A stretch of 64,000 nucleotides of DNA from Candidatus Defluviibacillus avedoerensis. GTDB lineage: Bacteria > Pseudomonadota > Gammaproteobacteria > Burkholderiales > Burkholderiaceae_C. The position numbers and the translations under genes were made by a program. Position 1 is the first letter of the stretch. Every line of letters begins with the position of its first letter. The DNA is taken from assembly GCA_016703665.1 (NCBI GenBank), contig JADJBS010000020.1:1-64000 (forward strand), read 5' to 3'. Positions 7,836 through 17,787 of this stretch are shown here, piece after piece. The notes beneath the pieces are model-generated. The model did not search any database. It was not told where the DNA came from and saw only the letters and a list, made by a program, of their open reading frames with translations.

Positions 7836-8570
7836 TTAAACCCGTGCATCCCGCTGCGGCGGCAAGTTGTTCCCCGTGGGTACATTCATGCGGCGCGCCC
7901 GCACCACTTGGTAAGGACGAACCAGATAACTCACCGACGCAAAACCGCTCCAGACATGTACCAGCCGAGTGAAGGGGAAGACCACAAAAATGCTCATGCC
8001 CAAAAACATGTGTGCTTTGAAGATAAAGCCCGCATCTGCCAGCAACGCCACCGCTCCCGGTTGCAGCGTCACAATGTGTTGTGCCCAGCCAGCCAAGTTC
8101 ATCATCATGCTTCCGTCCAGGTGCTGACCCGACAGCGGCACGGTGGCCAAACCCAATCCCAGCTGAAGCCACAGCAGCACCAACAAGACGATGTCACTTG
8201 TTTTGGAATTGATGCGAATGCGCGGCTCGGTTAGCCGACGGTGCAGCAAGATGGTGACGCCGATAAAACCAGCTAAGCCCGCTAGACCACCACTGATCAT
8301 GGCCATGAGTTGTTTGTTGCCGGCGCTGATGAAGTGCTCGTAGATAAAGTGCGGAGTCAACATGCCTACAGTGTGCCCAAAAAACAGAAACAGCACGCCT
8401 ACGTGGAACAGGTTGCTGCCCCAGCGCAATTGCCCCGCCTTCAGCATTTGTGACGAATCACTTTTCCAGGTGTACTGATCGCGGTCAAAGCGCACCAGAC
8501 TGCCCACTAAAAAAATGGTGATGGCGATGTACGGATATACGCCAAACAGAAAATTGTCGAGTGCGTTCAT
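7836..8570 (-). CDS. narI: Respiratory nitrate reductase gamma subunit (cytochrome b)
   Basis: The 244-residue membrane anchor of nitrate reductase A, which carries two b hemes, oxidises quinol on the periplasmic side and passes electrons to NarH. Five membrane helices are visible. The heme-ligand histidines appear in NLFHVGVLFLFFGHTVGM near residue 60 and in a late helix (FTRLVHVWSGF). The N-terminus LFGVYPYIAITIFLVGSLVR and the segment SDSSQMLKAGQLRWGSNLFH are typical of the family. The length fits (E. coli NarI has 225 residues). Its start overlaps the narJ stop by four bases, indicating translational coupling. Confidence 0.97.
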   Translation of the reverse strand: MNALDNFLFGVYPYIAITIFLVGSLVRFDRDQYTWKSDSSQMLKAGQLRWGSNLFHVGVLFLFFGHTVGMLTPHFIYEHFISAGNKQLMAMISGGLAGLAGFIGVTILLHRRLTEPRIRINSKTSDIVLLVLLWLQLGLGLATVPLSGQHLDGSMMMNLAGWAQHIVTLQPGAVALLADAGFIFKAHMFLGMSIFVVFPFTRLVHVWSGFASVSYLVRPYQVVRARRMNVPTGNNLPPQRDARV

Positions 8571-9289
8571 GGTGTGACTCCAGCGGATGCAGCAGCTTTT
8601 TGACGGTTGGCCGTTGCGTCGGTTTTGACAAAGTGAATGGGTTGGACCTGGTCTGGCTTGGTTTGACCTTTGACCGAGCAGCCATCAAACACCACAGGCT
8701 CTTCCCAGGTGGTGTCGATGGGTTCGTCGGCAACGATCTTCACCGGGTGGGCTTTTTCGCCGCTCAACTCCAGCAGGGCGCCCAGCACGCTGGCATAAGA
8801 GCTGTTGCGCTGTTGCAGGGCGTTGAAAATGGCGTTGAATATGTGCGCCATTTCGCTCAAGAAGGCTCTGGCTTCTGTCGGTGTCTGAGTTGAGACAAAT
8901 TCCAGCACCACCGGCAAATAGTCAGGCATTTCGTCTGGCCCTAGAAAAAGCCCGGCATTCTCATAGGTTTGGGCCAGGTCGATCATTGCCGGACCTCGGT
9001 CACGCGAGTCGCCGTGCACGTGCTCAAACAAGTGCAAGGAGGTGGCGCGGCCCCGGTCGAATACCTCGACGTATTCAGCCTCGTTGTCCAGCGCGTTGCC
9101 ACTCTGCAGCGAGGTCATCAGGGCATTCAACTCCGCGAGGCGCTCTGGCGCAACCGCGCTCTCAGATAGCAAGGCGTTACGCATGTCATCCAAGTCAGCG
9201 CGCAATTGCGCGTCCGGGTAGGCCAACAGCCGGGCCAGCACACGCAAGCTAAGTGAGGCACTGATGATGTTCGAAGAAAAGAGTCCCAC
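8567..9289 (-). CDS. narJ: Nitrate reductase molybdenum cofactor assembly chaperone
   Basis: A 240-residue cytoplasmic chaperone that binds NarG and allows insertion of the molybdenum cofactor and the FS0 cluster before the complex joins NarI. The family signature is FEHVHGDSRDRGPAMIDL near residue 90, followed by GLFLGPDEMPDYLPVVLEF. The protein is mostly helical and acidic, as expected of the TorD/DmsD/NarJ superfamily. The C-terminal 50 residues are low in conservation. It lies three bases after narH and overlaps narI by four bases. Confidence 0.96.
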   Translation of the reverse strand: MGLFSSNIISASLSLRVLARLLAYPDAQLRADLDDMRNALLSESAVAPERLAELNALMTSLQSGNALDNEAEYVEVFDRGRATSLHLFEHVHGDSRDRGPAMIDLAQTYENAGLFLGPDEMPDYLPVVLEFVSTQTPTEARAFLSEMAHIFNAIFNALQQRNSSYASVLGALLELSGEKAHPVKIVADEPIDTTWEEPVVFDGCSVKGQTKPDQVQPIHFVKTDATANRQKAAASAGVTP

Positions 9290-9292
9290 GGT

Positions 9293-10816
9293 TCAGACCT
9301 CCGCCTTGATGGGGATGGTGCGCTTTTTGGCGCCACCAAAGAGGCTAACCTCACTTGTACCGTCCGAACAACCATTGCCAAAGCTAAAGCCGCAGCCGCC
9401 ACGCACATCGAAGGTGTTCTCCGCGTATTCACGATGTGTGCTAGGGATAACGAAACGGTCCTCGTAATTAGCGATCGCCATCACTTGGTACATCTCTTCA
9501 ACTTCCAATGGTGTCATTTGTACCTGTTTTAGGGCCGCCAAGTTTGGCTTACCGTCCACATGTTTACCGCGTTGGTAAGCGCGCATGGCTAACATCCGTT
9601 CCAAGGCGAGTTCCACCGGCGCGGTATCCCCCGCAGTGAGCAGATTGGCCAGATACTTAACCGGGATGCGTAGTTGTTTGACATCCGGGATCTCGCCATT
9701 TACGCCAATGTTGCCCGCGTTAGCAGCGGCACTGATGGGGGACAGTGGTGGCACATACCAGACCATCGGCAAGGTGCGGTACTCGGGGTGCAAGGGCAGA
9801 GCAACTTTCCATTCGACAGCCATTTTGTAGACGGGGCTGTTGCGGGCAGCCTCCATCCACTTGTCAGGGATGCCATCGATGCGTGCCTGCTCAATCACCT
9901 TCGGGTCATTCGGATCGAGAAAGATGTCGAGTTGCGCCTGGTACAAATCACGGTCGTGCTCGACGCTTGCTGCCTCTTGGATCCGGTCTGCGTCGTACAG
10001 CAAAACGCCCAAGTAACGGATACGGCCGACACAGGTTTCTGAACACACAGTTGGTTGGCCAGACTCAATCCTGGGGTAGCAAAAGATGCATTTTTCGGCC
10101 TTGCCAGATTTCCAGTTGTAGTAGATCTTCTTGTACGGGCAGCCACTGATGCACATGCGCCAACCACGGCACTTGTCCTGGTCGATGAGCACAATGCCGT
10201 CCTCCTCACGCTTGTAGATCGAGCCCGATGGACAAGAGGCCACACACGCTGGGTTCAGGCAGTGTTCACACAGGCGTGGCAGGTACATCATGAAGGTGTT
10301 TTCGAACTGGCCGTAGATGTCCTTCTGGATATCGTCGAAGTTCTTGTCCTTGCTGCGCTTGGAGAACTCACCGCCCAGGATTTCTTCCCAGTTCGGTCCC
10401 CAGACGATTTTTTCCATGCGTTTTCCGGTGATCAGGCTGCGTGGGCGGGCGGTCGGTGCGGCCTTGGACTCAGGCGCGGATTGCAGGTGTGCATAGTCAA
10501 AAGTGAAGGGTTCGTAGTAATCGTCAATTTCGGGCAAGTTTGGGTTAGCAAAGATGCGCATAAGCAGCTTCCATTTGGAACCCTGCCGAGGCTCAATCTT
10601 GCCGCTGGGTAGGCGCTGCCAACCACCATTCCACTTGTCCTGGTTCTCCCATTCCTTGGGGTAACCGATGCCGGGCTTGGTTTCAACGTTGTTGAACCAG
10701 GCGTACTCCATACCGGGGCGGCTAGTCCAGACGTTTTTGCAGGTGACCGAACAAGTGTGGCAACCAATGCATTTGTCCAGGTTGAGTACCATGCCAATTT
10801 GGGCGCGTATTTTCAT
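9293..10816 (-). CDS. narH: Respiratory nitrate reductase beta subunit (iron-sulfur)
   Basis: The 507-residue electron-transfer subunit that links heme b of NarI with NarG. Four cysteine groups are visible: CIGCHTCSVTC near residue 18, CEHCLNPACVASCP near 185, CRGWRMCISGCP near 217, and CIFCYPR with CSETCVGR near 245-265. The tryptophan in the third group (CxxWxxC) marks the [3Fe-4S] centre; the others bind [4Fe-4S]. The length matches E. coli NarH (512). A GGAGAAAAATC sequence precedes the ATG. It starts 11 bases after narG. Confidence 0.97.
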   Translation of the reverse strand: MKIRAQIGMVLNLDKCIGCHTCSVTCKNVWTSRPGMEYAWFNNVETKPGIGYPKEWENQDKWNGGWQRLPSGKIEPRQGSKWKLLMRIFANPNLPEIDDYYEPFTFDYAHLQSAPESKAAPTARPRSLITGKRMEKIVWGPNWEEILGGEFSKRSKDKNFDDIQKDIYGQFENTFMMYLPRLCEHCLNPACVASCPSGSIYKREEDGIVLIDQDKCRGWRMCISGCPYKKIYYNWKSGKAEKCIFCYPRIESGQPTVCSETCVGRIRYLGVLLYDADRIQEAASVEHDRDLYQAQLDIFLDPNDPKVIEQARIDGIPDKWMEAARNSPVYKMAVEWKVALPLHPEYRTLPMVWYVPPLSPISAAANAGNIGVNGEIPDVKQLRIPVKYLANLLTAGDTAPVELALERMLAMRAYQRGKHVDGKPNLAALKQVQMTPLEVEEMYQVMAIANYEDRFVIPSTHREYAENTFDVRGGCGFSFGNGCSDGTSEVSLFGGAKKRTIPIKAEV

Positions 10817-10827
10817 GATTTTTCTCC

Positions 10828-13800
10828 TCAGGCGTGGGTGGTTGTGATTTCTGCCGACGATCCTTCGTCATCCAGCCAGTCCACCCTCGCCATCTTGCGC
10901 ACAACCACAAACTCGTCGCGGTTGGTACCAATGGTTCCGTAGTAGTTAAAGCCGTAGCTGAACTGGGCGTAACCACCAATCATGTGGGTGGGCTTGAGCA
11001 CAATTCGGGTCACCGAGTTGTGGATGCCACCACGCACCCCACTGATCTCTGAACCCGGGGTGTTGATGATCTTCTCTTGCGAGTGGTACATCAACGTCAT
11101 GCCCGGGTTCACCCGCTGACTTACCACGGCACGGGCCGCAATTGCACCATTGATGTTGAAAACCTCGATCCAATCGTTGTCTTCAATGCCGACGCTCTTG
11201 GCATCGTCTTCGCTTAGCCACACCACGCTACCGCCCCGGTTGAGCGTAAGCATCATCAGGTTGTCACTGTACGTGGAGTGAATGCCCCACTTCTGGTGCG
11301 GTGTGATGAAGTTAAGCGCAATTTCCTTGTGGCCGTTGGGTCGAATGTTGTGGATGCCACCGGTGGCTTTGAGATCGACGGGTGGGCGGTAACTGGTAAA
11401 TCCCTCTCCAAAAGCGGTCATCCACGGGTGGTCCATGTAGAACTGCTGGCGACCCGTCAGAGTTCGCCATGGGATCATCTCGTGCACGTTGGTATAGCCC
11501 GCGTTGTACGAAACGGTCTCGCTTTCTATTCCACTCCAGGTAGGGCTGGAGATAATCTTGCGCGGTTGAGCCTGAATATCACGGAAACGAATTTTTTCAT
11601 CTTCGCGGTACAGCGCCAAATGGGTGTGGTCCAGGCCGGTTTGCTTGCCCAGCGCCTTCCAGGCTTTTACCGCTACATGTCCATTGGTTTCGGGGGCCAG
11701 TTGCAGTACGACTTCGCAGGCGTCAATGTCGGTTTCGATCTTCGGCATGCCGCAGGTGACGCCAGCGTCTGTGGTCAAGCCATTGAGCTGACCCAGTTGA
11801 GTCACTTCAATCTTAGTGTCCCAATTGATTCCCTTGCCACCATTGCCGACCTTGTTCAACAGGGGGCCGAGAGCGATGAATCGTTTGTAAACATTGGGAT
11901 AATCACGCTCAACCACGGCCATATTGGGCGCGGTTTTCCCGGGGATGAGGTCGATCTCGCCGCGCTTCCAGTCCTGTACGCCAAAGGGTTGTGCGAGTTC
12001 GCCAGGACTGTCGTGCATCATAGGCGTCAGCACCATTTCGCTCTCCACACCCAGATGCCCGACGCAAACTTCGCTAAATTTCTTAGCGAAACCCTTGTAA
12101 ATATCCCAGTCGCTACGCGATTGCCAAGCTGGGTCCACCGCGGTTGAGAGCGGATGAATAAACGGGTGCATGTCACTGGTATTGAGATCGTTTTTCTCGT
12201 ACCACGTGGCAGTCGGCAACACGATGTCGGAATACAAGCACGTGGTACTCATGCGGAAATCGAGCGTGACCAACAAATCAAGTTTGCCTTCTGGGGCCTT
12301 GTCGTGCCACAACACTTCTTCAGGCTTGGCCTCGCCCTTGCCGAGATCTTTTCCCTGAACGCCGTTGCTGGTGCCCAGCAGGTGCTTCAGGAAATATTCA
12401 TGACCTTTGCCGCTAGAGCCAAGAATGTTGGAACGCCATACAAACATGTTGCGTGGCCAATTGTTGGGGTGATCTGGGTCTTCGCAGCTCATCACTAGAC
12501 TACCGTCTTTCAGTCCCTTAACGGTGTAGTCTTTTGGGTCAACCCCGGCGGCAATGGCATCTTTCACGACCTTCAACGGATTGGTCTTGAGCTGTGGGGC
12601 AGAAGGTAGCCAGCCCATACGTTCGGCACGCACGTTGTAGTCGATCATGCTGCCACCGAATTTGCTCTTATCGGCAAGTGGGGATAAAACCTCGTCTACC
12701 CCCAGCTTTTCATACCGCCATTGGTCGGTGTGGGCATAAAAAAAACTAGTTGAATTCATTTGCCGTGGCGGACGAATCCAGTCCAGTGCAAACGCCAGCG
12801 CCGTCCAACCAGTTTGTGGGCGTAGTTTTTCTTGACCCACATAGTGAGCCCAACCACCTCCTGACTGACCGATACAACCGCACATCATTAACATATTGAT
12901 GACACCGCGGTAGTTCATGTCGGCGTGGTACCAGTGGTTCATGGCCGCACCAATGATCACCATGGATTTTCCATGGGTCTTGTCGGCGTTGTCGGCAAAC
13001 TGCCGCGCCACGGTAATGAGTTGCTCGCGCGGCGTGCCGGTGATGCGTTCTTGCCAAGCGGGTGTGTACGGCGTGTCGTCATTGAAATCTTTTGCAGCCA
13101 GTTCACCTTCTAGGCCCCGTGCCACGCCGTAGTTGGCCACTTGTAGGTCAAACACCGTGGCGACCAGGGCTTCGCGTTTGTCGCCGTCTTTGCCCAGTTG
13201 GATGGTTTGCACTGGCACGGTACGCACCAACACGTTGTTAACGCCCGCGCCAGTGGCGTTGTTGGGGAAGTGCTCCGAAACAATGCCGCCGAAGTAGGGG
13301 AACCCGACTTTCGCGGTCTGGGTGCTGGCCCCAAAGCCTTGGGAATCGTTTTCCATCACACTTAGCTTGAGTTTGACGCTATTGCCATTGCGGGCTTCTT
13401 TGGCCTCCAGGTTCCATTGGCCTTCATCGGCACGCCCATCTGGTCCCCAGCGGAAACCGATTGCGCCGTTGGGCAAAACTACTTTGCCGTTTACGTCGAT
13501 GGCGACTGTTTTCCACTCTGGGTTGTTGGCTGCGCCAAGTTTGCCGTTGAAGTCGGAGGCACGCACATACCGGTCCGGCACCATCACGACATCACCGTTT
13601 GGCAAAGTGTGTTCTCTCAACATTACCAACATCGGCATGTCTGTATATCGGCGCACATAGTCGTCAAAGTAGCTGCTGCGCTCGCCCTTGTCGGGAAAGT
13701 AGAACTCTTTCAGGATCACATGGCCCATGGCCATGGCAACAGCGGCGTCGGTGCCCTGTTTGGGTTTCATCCAGATGTCGGACAGCTTGGCGACTTCAGA

Positions 13801-14652
13801 ATAGTCTGGCGTGACCGCCACCGTTTTGGTGCCCTTGTAACGCACTTCGGTGAAAAAGTGGGCATCCGGTGTGCGGGTTTGCGGCACATTGGAGCCCCAG
13901 GCAATGATGAAGCTGGAGTTGTACCAGTCAGCTGACTCGGGCACGTCGGTTTGCTCGCCCCAGATTTGCGGGCTGCTGGGAGGCAGGTCGCAATACCAGT
14001 CGTAGAAACTCATGCACACGCCACCGATCAGGCTCAGATAACGGCTGCCCGCGGCATACGACACCATGGACATGGCTGGAATCGGCGAGAAACCAATGAC
14101 TCGGTCAGGGCCGTGTTGCTTGATGGTGTAAACGTTGGCAGCCGCGATCATCTCGTTGACCTCGTCCCAGCTGGACCGCACAAAACCGCCCAGACCGCGA
14201 ACGCTTTGGTAGCCGCGGCGTTTTGCATCGTCCTGAGCAATCGACGCCCATGCCATGACGGGATCCATTGAACGTCGCGCATCGCGCCAGAGCTTTAGCA
14301 GGCGGCCCCGCACCAAGGGATATTTGACGCGGTTGGCGCTGTACAAATACCAGCTGTAGCTGGCACCACGGGCACAACCCCGAGGCTCATGGTTTGGCAT
14401 ATCCCAGCGGGTACGCGGGTAGTCGGTTTGCTGAGTTTCCCAGGTGACGATGCCGCCTTTGACGTAAATTTTCCAGGAACATGACCCAGTGCAGTTCACA
14501 CCGTGGGTGCTACGCACGATCTTGTCGTGTGCCCAGCGGTCACGGTACGCGTTTTCCCAGGTGCGATCTTCGCCCGTGGTGACACCGTGGTCGCCAGAGA
14601 AAGCCTCCCGGGGTTGTGAGAAATACGTGAGTCGATCCAGAAAATGGCTCAT
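10828..14652 (-). CDS. narG: Respiratory nitrate reductase alpha subunit (molybdopterin)
   Basis: The 1274-residue catalytic subunit that reduces nitrate to nitrite at a bis-MGD molybdenum centre on the cytoplasmic side. The N-terminus has HGVNCTGSCSWKIYVK near residue 50, the His/Cys set that holds the FS0 [4Fe-4S] cluster, followed by a fourth cysteine in PRGCARGASYSWYLY. It has no twin-arginine signal peptide, as expected for NarG. NMFVWRSNILGSSGKGHEYF and IVLPTATWYEKNDLNTSDMHPF are family motifs of the cofactor-binding region. The length is close to E. coli NarG (1247). An AGAGGTAA sequence precedes the ATG. An 81-bp gap separates it from the restored end of narK2. Confidence 0.98.
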   Translation of the reverse strand: MSHFLDRLTYFSQPREAFSGDHGVTTGEDRTWENAYRDRWAHDKIVRSTHGVNCTGSCSWKIYVKGGIVTWETQQTDYPRTRWDMPNHEPRGCARGASYSWYLYSANRVKYPLVRGRLLKLWRDARRSMDPVMAWASIAQDDAKRRGYQSVRGLGGFVRSSWDEVNEMIAAANVYTIKQHGPDRVIGFSPIPAMSMVSYAAGSRYLSLIGGVCMSFYDWYCDLPPSSPQIWGEQTDVPESADWYNSSFIIAWGSNVPQTRTPDAHFFTEVRYKGTKTVAVTPDYSEVAKLSDIWMKPKQGTDAAVAMAMGHVILKEFYFPDKGERSSYFDDYVRRYTDMPMLVMLREHTLPNGDVVMVPDRYVRASDFNGKLGAANNPEWKTVAIDVNGKVVLPNGAIGFRWGPDGRADEGQWNLEAKEARNGNSVKLKLSVMENDSQGFGASTQTAKVGFPYFGGIVSEHFPNNATGAGVNNVLVRTVPVQTIQLGKDGDKREALVATVFDLQVANYGVARGLEGELAAKDFNDDTPYTPAWQERITGTPREQLITVARQFADNADKTHGKSMVIIGAAMNHWYHADMNYRGVINMLMMCGCIGQSGGGWAHYVGQEKLRPQTGWTALAFALDWIRPPRQMNSTSFFYAHTDQWRYEKLGVDEVLSPLADKSKFGGSMIDYNVRAERMGWLPSAPQLKTNPLKVVKDAIAAGVDPKDYTVKGLKDGSLVMSCEDPDHPNNWPRNMFVWRSNILGSSGKGHEYFLKHLLGTSNGVQGKDLGKGEAKPEEVLWHDKAPEGKLDLLVTLDFRMSTTCLYSDIVLPTATWYEKNDLNTSDMHPFIHPLSTAVDPAWQSRSDWDIYKGFAKKFSEVCVGHLGVESEMVLTPMMHDSPGELAQPFGVQDWKRGEIDLIPGKTAPNMAVVERDYPNVYKRFIALGPLLNKVGNGGKGINWDTKIEVTQLGQLNGLTTDAGVTCGMPKIETDIDACEVVLQLAPETNGHVAVKAWKALGKQTGLDHTHLALYREDEKIRFRDIQAQPRKIISSPTWSGIESETVSYNAGYTNVHEMIPWRTLTGRQQFYMDHPWMTAFGEGFTSYRPPVDLKATGGIHNIRPNGHKEIALNFITPHQKWGIHSTYSDNLMMLTLNRGGSVVWLSEDDAKSVGIEDNDWIEVFNINGAIAARAVVSQRVNPGMTLMYHSQEKIINTPGSEISGVRGGIHNSVTRIVLKPTHMIGGYAQFSYGFNYYGTIGTNRDEFVVVRKMARVDWLDDEGSSAEITTTHA

Positions 14653-14733
14653 GGGTTACCTCTGTAAAAATCAGTTAAATGAAAAATCTGCAACCCACGT
14701 TTCACACAGGTCAGCAGATATAAAAATGAACGA

Positions 14734-16373
14734 TTAGGGGTTCTTGATTTCAGAATCAGCACGCAAATAGAACCACCAATTGAGAAATAAGCAAAGGGCA
14801 TAAAAAACAGCAAACCAATACATTGCGTTTTGAGGTGTGCCAGCTTTAATTTGGGCGCCAATTACGACTGGCGCAATGAATGCCCGTAGGCGGCAATCGC
14901 TGATGTCCAGCCCAGTACAGGACCTGCCTGGGTACGGTCGAAGATGACGCCAATCGTCCGGAACGTCGAGCCGTTGCCAATTCCGGTGGCAAAAAACAAC
15001 ACGATGAACAGGCCAATGAACGCAGTGAAGTACTGCTCAGGCGTGCTCGATCCATAAGCCTGCATCATCACGTAGCCCACTGCCACCGACGACACAACCA
15101 TCACGCCTGATATCCATTGGGTGACAATGGATCCGCCAAATTTGTCAGAAATCCAGCCCCCAATGGGACGAGTCGCCGCGCCGACGAAGGGGCCGATCCA
15201 GGCGTAAGTCAATGCAGAGGGTGCGTTCGGGTTCTTCAATGTGTGCTGCAGGACGCCACTCGCATCGGGCACGTGGCTGATACCAAAGATCACCGTTATT
15301 GCCAGGGGCAAAGCCATCGAGAAGCCGATAAACGAGCCGAACGTCACGATGTACAGCGCCGTCAGTGACCAGGTGTGCTTGTTGCGGAAAATCGAAAATT
15401 GCTTTGTCACGCCCTCCTTCATTTCGCCGAACGCGGCGAGCTTCATCACCAGAAGCGCCAGAATGACATCTAACGGAATTGCAACCCACATGCTCAGCAA
15501 GCCAAGCCCGGTCGGTGCGGGCAAGTACAGGTAAAGCATGAAAATGGCCGGTACAAAAGCCAAGGTGTACAAATAGACGATTTTGCTAAACGCTACTGCT
15601 GGGCTGCCTGTGGCTGGCGAAACAGATTTCAGATTGTTCATGCCAAACCAGCAAAGAATTGACAGCGGAACCAGCGAAACAACCCAAGCAAAACCAGCGT
15701 TCTGAACCCAGGTCGGTGTGCCCGCAACGATCTTGCCAAATATCCACCCACTGTCCTTGATGAGTTTGGTTGACTCCCCGCCAAAGTCACCGAACACACT
15801 GACGGTCATGACCAAGGGGATCACGATTTGCATCGTCGTCACCCCAAAGTTGCCCAACCCCGCATTGAGCCCCAGGCCGGTGCCCTGAAGACGCTTGGGA
15901 AAAAAGGTGCTGATATTCGACATGGAGCTAGCGAAATTTCCTCCGCCCACGCCCGACCACAGCGCCATGAGCTGAAACGTCCACAGGGGCCACTCTGGAT
16001 GCTGAAGTACCACGCCGGTGCCTATGGCGGGTGCCAGCAGCATGGCTGTGGTCAAAAATATGGTGTTTCGCCCTCCGGCCAAACGAATCAGAAAAGAGGC
16101 CGGAATACGCATGGTGGCACCCGAGATGCCTGCTATGGCAGTGAGCGTGAAAAGCTCAGCTTGGGTAAACGGGAACCCCAAGTTGAGCATTTGCACAGTG
16201 ATGATGCCCCACATGCCCCACACCGCAAAGCCGCACAACAACGCTGGAACTGATAACCATAGATTCCGGTAAGCAATCTTTTTACCGGTGCGTTCCCAGA
16301 ATTGAATGTCCTCAGGCCTCCAGTCGGCAATGTCATTGCTCGATGTTTTTGATTGATTCATAAGGTCTTTCAT
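14734..16373 (-). CDS. narK2: Nitrate/nitrite transporter NarK2, frameshifted near the 3' end
   Basis: MFS transporter of the NarK type, predicted to exchange nitrate for nitrite. As it stands the frame ends at 14862 after 503 residues (tail SAIAAYGHSLRQS). Family members continue SAIAAYGAFI at this point. Adding one G to the GGG run (CCC at 14883-14885 on the plus strand) restores GAFIAPVVIGAQIKAGTP, a hydrophobic stretch YWFAVFYALCLFLNWWFYL, and a stop at 14734, for a product of about 546 residues. Both NarK signature loops are present: GGGNFASSMSNISTFFPK with GLGLNAGLGNFG, and GIGNGSTFRTIGVIF. The start overlaps the narK1 stop in a TGATG. If the deletion is real, the last membrane helix is lost. 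Confidence 0.9.
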
Positions 16374-17638
16374 CAGGAGGAAATTTGTGCATGGATCGCA
16401 TGTGGGCTCTTATGGGCCATGTAATCTTTGGCACGTACTTCAGTCCAATACATCCAGATCAATGACACCCAAACGACGCCGTACATCAACATAAAAGCGC
16501 TTGATCGGATACCCGTCACGTCCAGCAACGCACCAAACATGATGGGCAACAAAAACCCACCCAACCCGCCGGCCAATCCGACAATGCCGCTGATCGTGCC
16601 AATGTTGTGCGGGTAGTCGTCACTGATGTACTTGAAGACGCTGGCCTTGCCAAATGCCCACGCAATACCCAGTACAAACATCAGAACAGTGAACATGTAG
16701 ACGTTCAGACCAACGTGAAAGGTCTTAACGCCGGTCACCGTGGCGATCGTGAAATCAGTTTGTGGGTAGCTCAGCAAGAAAAGGCAAATCCAGCTTACCC
16801 AGAGCACCCACCACGTCATGGCATGAGCGCCATATTTGTCTGACAGCCATCCGCCCACGGCGCGCAATATCCCGCCCGGCAAAGAGAAGCAGGCGGCAAG
16901 CAGAGCGGCTGTTCGTATGTTCAGGCCAAATTCGCCTACGTAATACTTAACCATCCAAAGTGACAAGGCGACGTAGCCGCCAAACACAATGCTGTAGTAC
17001 TGACAGTACTTGATCACCCGAGGGTCTTTTAAAGACATCAGCTGATCGCGAAATGTAAGGTGGCTGGGAACCAGGTGAGCAGGATCGCTGTGGCTGAAGA
17101 ACCAGAACAGAATGACGGTTCCTAGCATGACGGCCGCGTAAACCTGCGGCACCATGGTCCAACCGAATCCCACCATCAAGGCGGGCGCAAGAAACTTGTT
17201 AACGGCGGCCCCCGAGTTGCCTGCTCCGTAAATTCCCATTGCAAAACCTTGCTGACCTTTGGGAAACCAGCGCGCCACGTAGGGCGTGCCTACTGAAAAG
17301 GCGCCGCCCGCCATGCCGACGAAGAGGCCAATCGTCAAGTACTGCCAGTATTGAGTGGCGTAGGACATCAGCCAGATGGCGGGCACGGTCGATGCCATCA
17401 GCAGCGCCATCACGATCCGACCACCATATTTGTCGGTCCAGATGCCAAGCGGTACTCGTATCACTGAACCCGTTAGCACGGGCGTGGCCATCAGCAGGCC
17501 AAATTGGGTAGAGTTGAGATTTAAGGTTTTTTTGATTGGAATGCCGATAACAGCAAACATCATCCAAACCATGAAGCAGACAGTAAACGCAAATGTGCTG
17601 ACCATCAACACAGACAGTGCCTGTCCTTTTCTTGTCAT
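16373..17638 (-). CDS. narK1: Nitrate/proton symporter NarK1
   Basis: A 421-residue major facilitator with 12 predicted membrane segments, of the type I NarK group that brings nitrate in with protons when the respiratory chain starts on nitrate. The nitrate-signature motifs are GMAGGAFSVGTPYVARWFP near residue 110 and, in the second half, AWAFGKASVFKYISDDYP near residue 320. GIYGAGNSGAAVNKF lies between. PLGIWTDKYGGR and GGWLSDKYG are the MFS loop 2-3 motifs of each half. The gene is coupled to narK2 by a one-base overlap, the two-gene form of the narK1-narK2 fusion found in Paracoccus. A 149-bp gap to narL holds a palindrome. Confidence 0.94.
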   Translation of the reverse strand: MTRKGQALSVLMVSTFAFTVCFMVWMMFAVIGIPIKKTLNLNSTQFGLLMATPVLTGSVIRVPLGIWTDKYGGRIVMALLMASTVPAIWLMSYATQYWQYLTIGLFVGMAGGAFSVGTPYVARWFPKGQQGFAMGIYGAGNSGAAVNKFLAPALMVGFGWTMVPQVYAAVMLGTVILFWFFSHSDPAHLVPSHLTFRDQLMSLKDPRVIKYCQYYSIVFGGYVALSLWMVKYYVGEFGLNIRTAALLAACFSLPGGILRAVGGWLSDKYGAHAMTWWVLWVSWICLFLLSYPQTDFTIATVTGVKTFHVGLNVYMFTVLMFVLGIAWAFGKASVFKYISDDYPHNIGTISGIVGLAGGLGGFLLPIMFGALLDVTGIRSSAFMLMYGVVWVSLIWMYWTEVRAKDYMAHKSPHAIHAQISS

Positions 17639-17750
17639 AGCAAAACTCCTTTTGGTGACGCTATGACTCTATGGCTATTGGCTTTTGTACGGTATCCTTC
17701 TCAAGGACGGACAACTGTGTTCAGTGGAACTAGCTCGCGTTAGAACGGTA

Positions 17751-17766
17751 TAGTTCTACAGAACTA
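17751..17766. promoter_or_regulatory. 16-bp palindrome with an extra half-site in the narL-narK1 gap
   Basis: TAGTTCT-AC-AGAACTA is a 16-bp inverted repeat around a two-base centre. A third copy of the half-site, TAGAAC, lies just to its left (17740-17745) and can also pair with the GTTCTA arm. The array lies about 115 bp upstream of the narK1 start and 22 bp after the narL stop. There is no T-run, so it is more likely an operator (or a 3' hairpin of the narXL mRNA) than a terminator. It does not match the NarL heptamer or the Fnr box well. Confidence 0.4.
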
Positions 17767-17787
17767 ACTCCTGGCGGGGCAGGCGCC

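Noticed and set aside
14649..14861. A separate small gene (70 codons) after narK2
   Set aside because: It reads the third frame. The sensible continuation of NarK2 (GAFIAPVVIGAQI) is in a different frame and explains the sequence as a frameshifted tail.
17639..17787. Fnr/Anr box upstream of narK1
   Set aside because: TTGAG-AAGG-ATACC on the minus strand matches only the left half of TTGAT-N4-ATCAA; the right half is poor.
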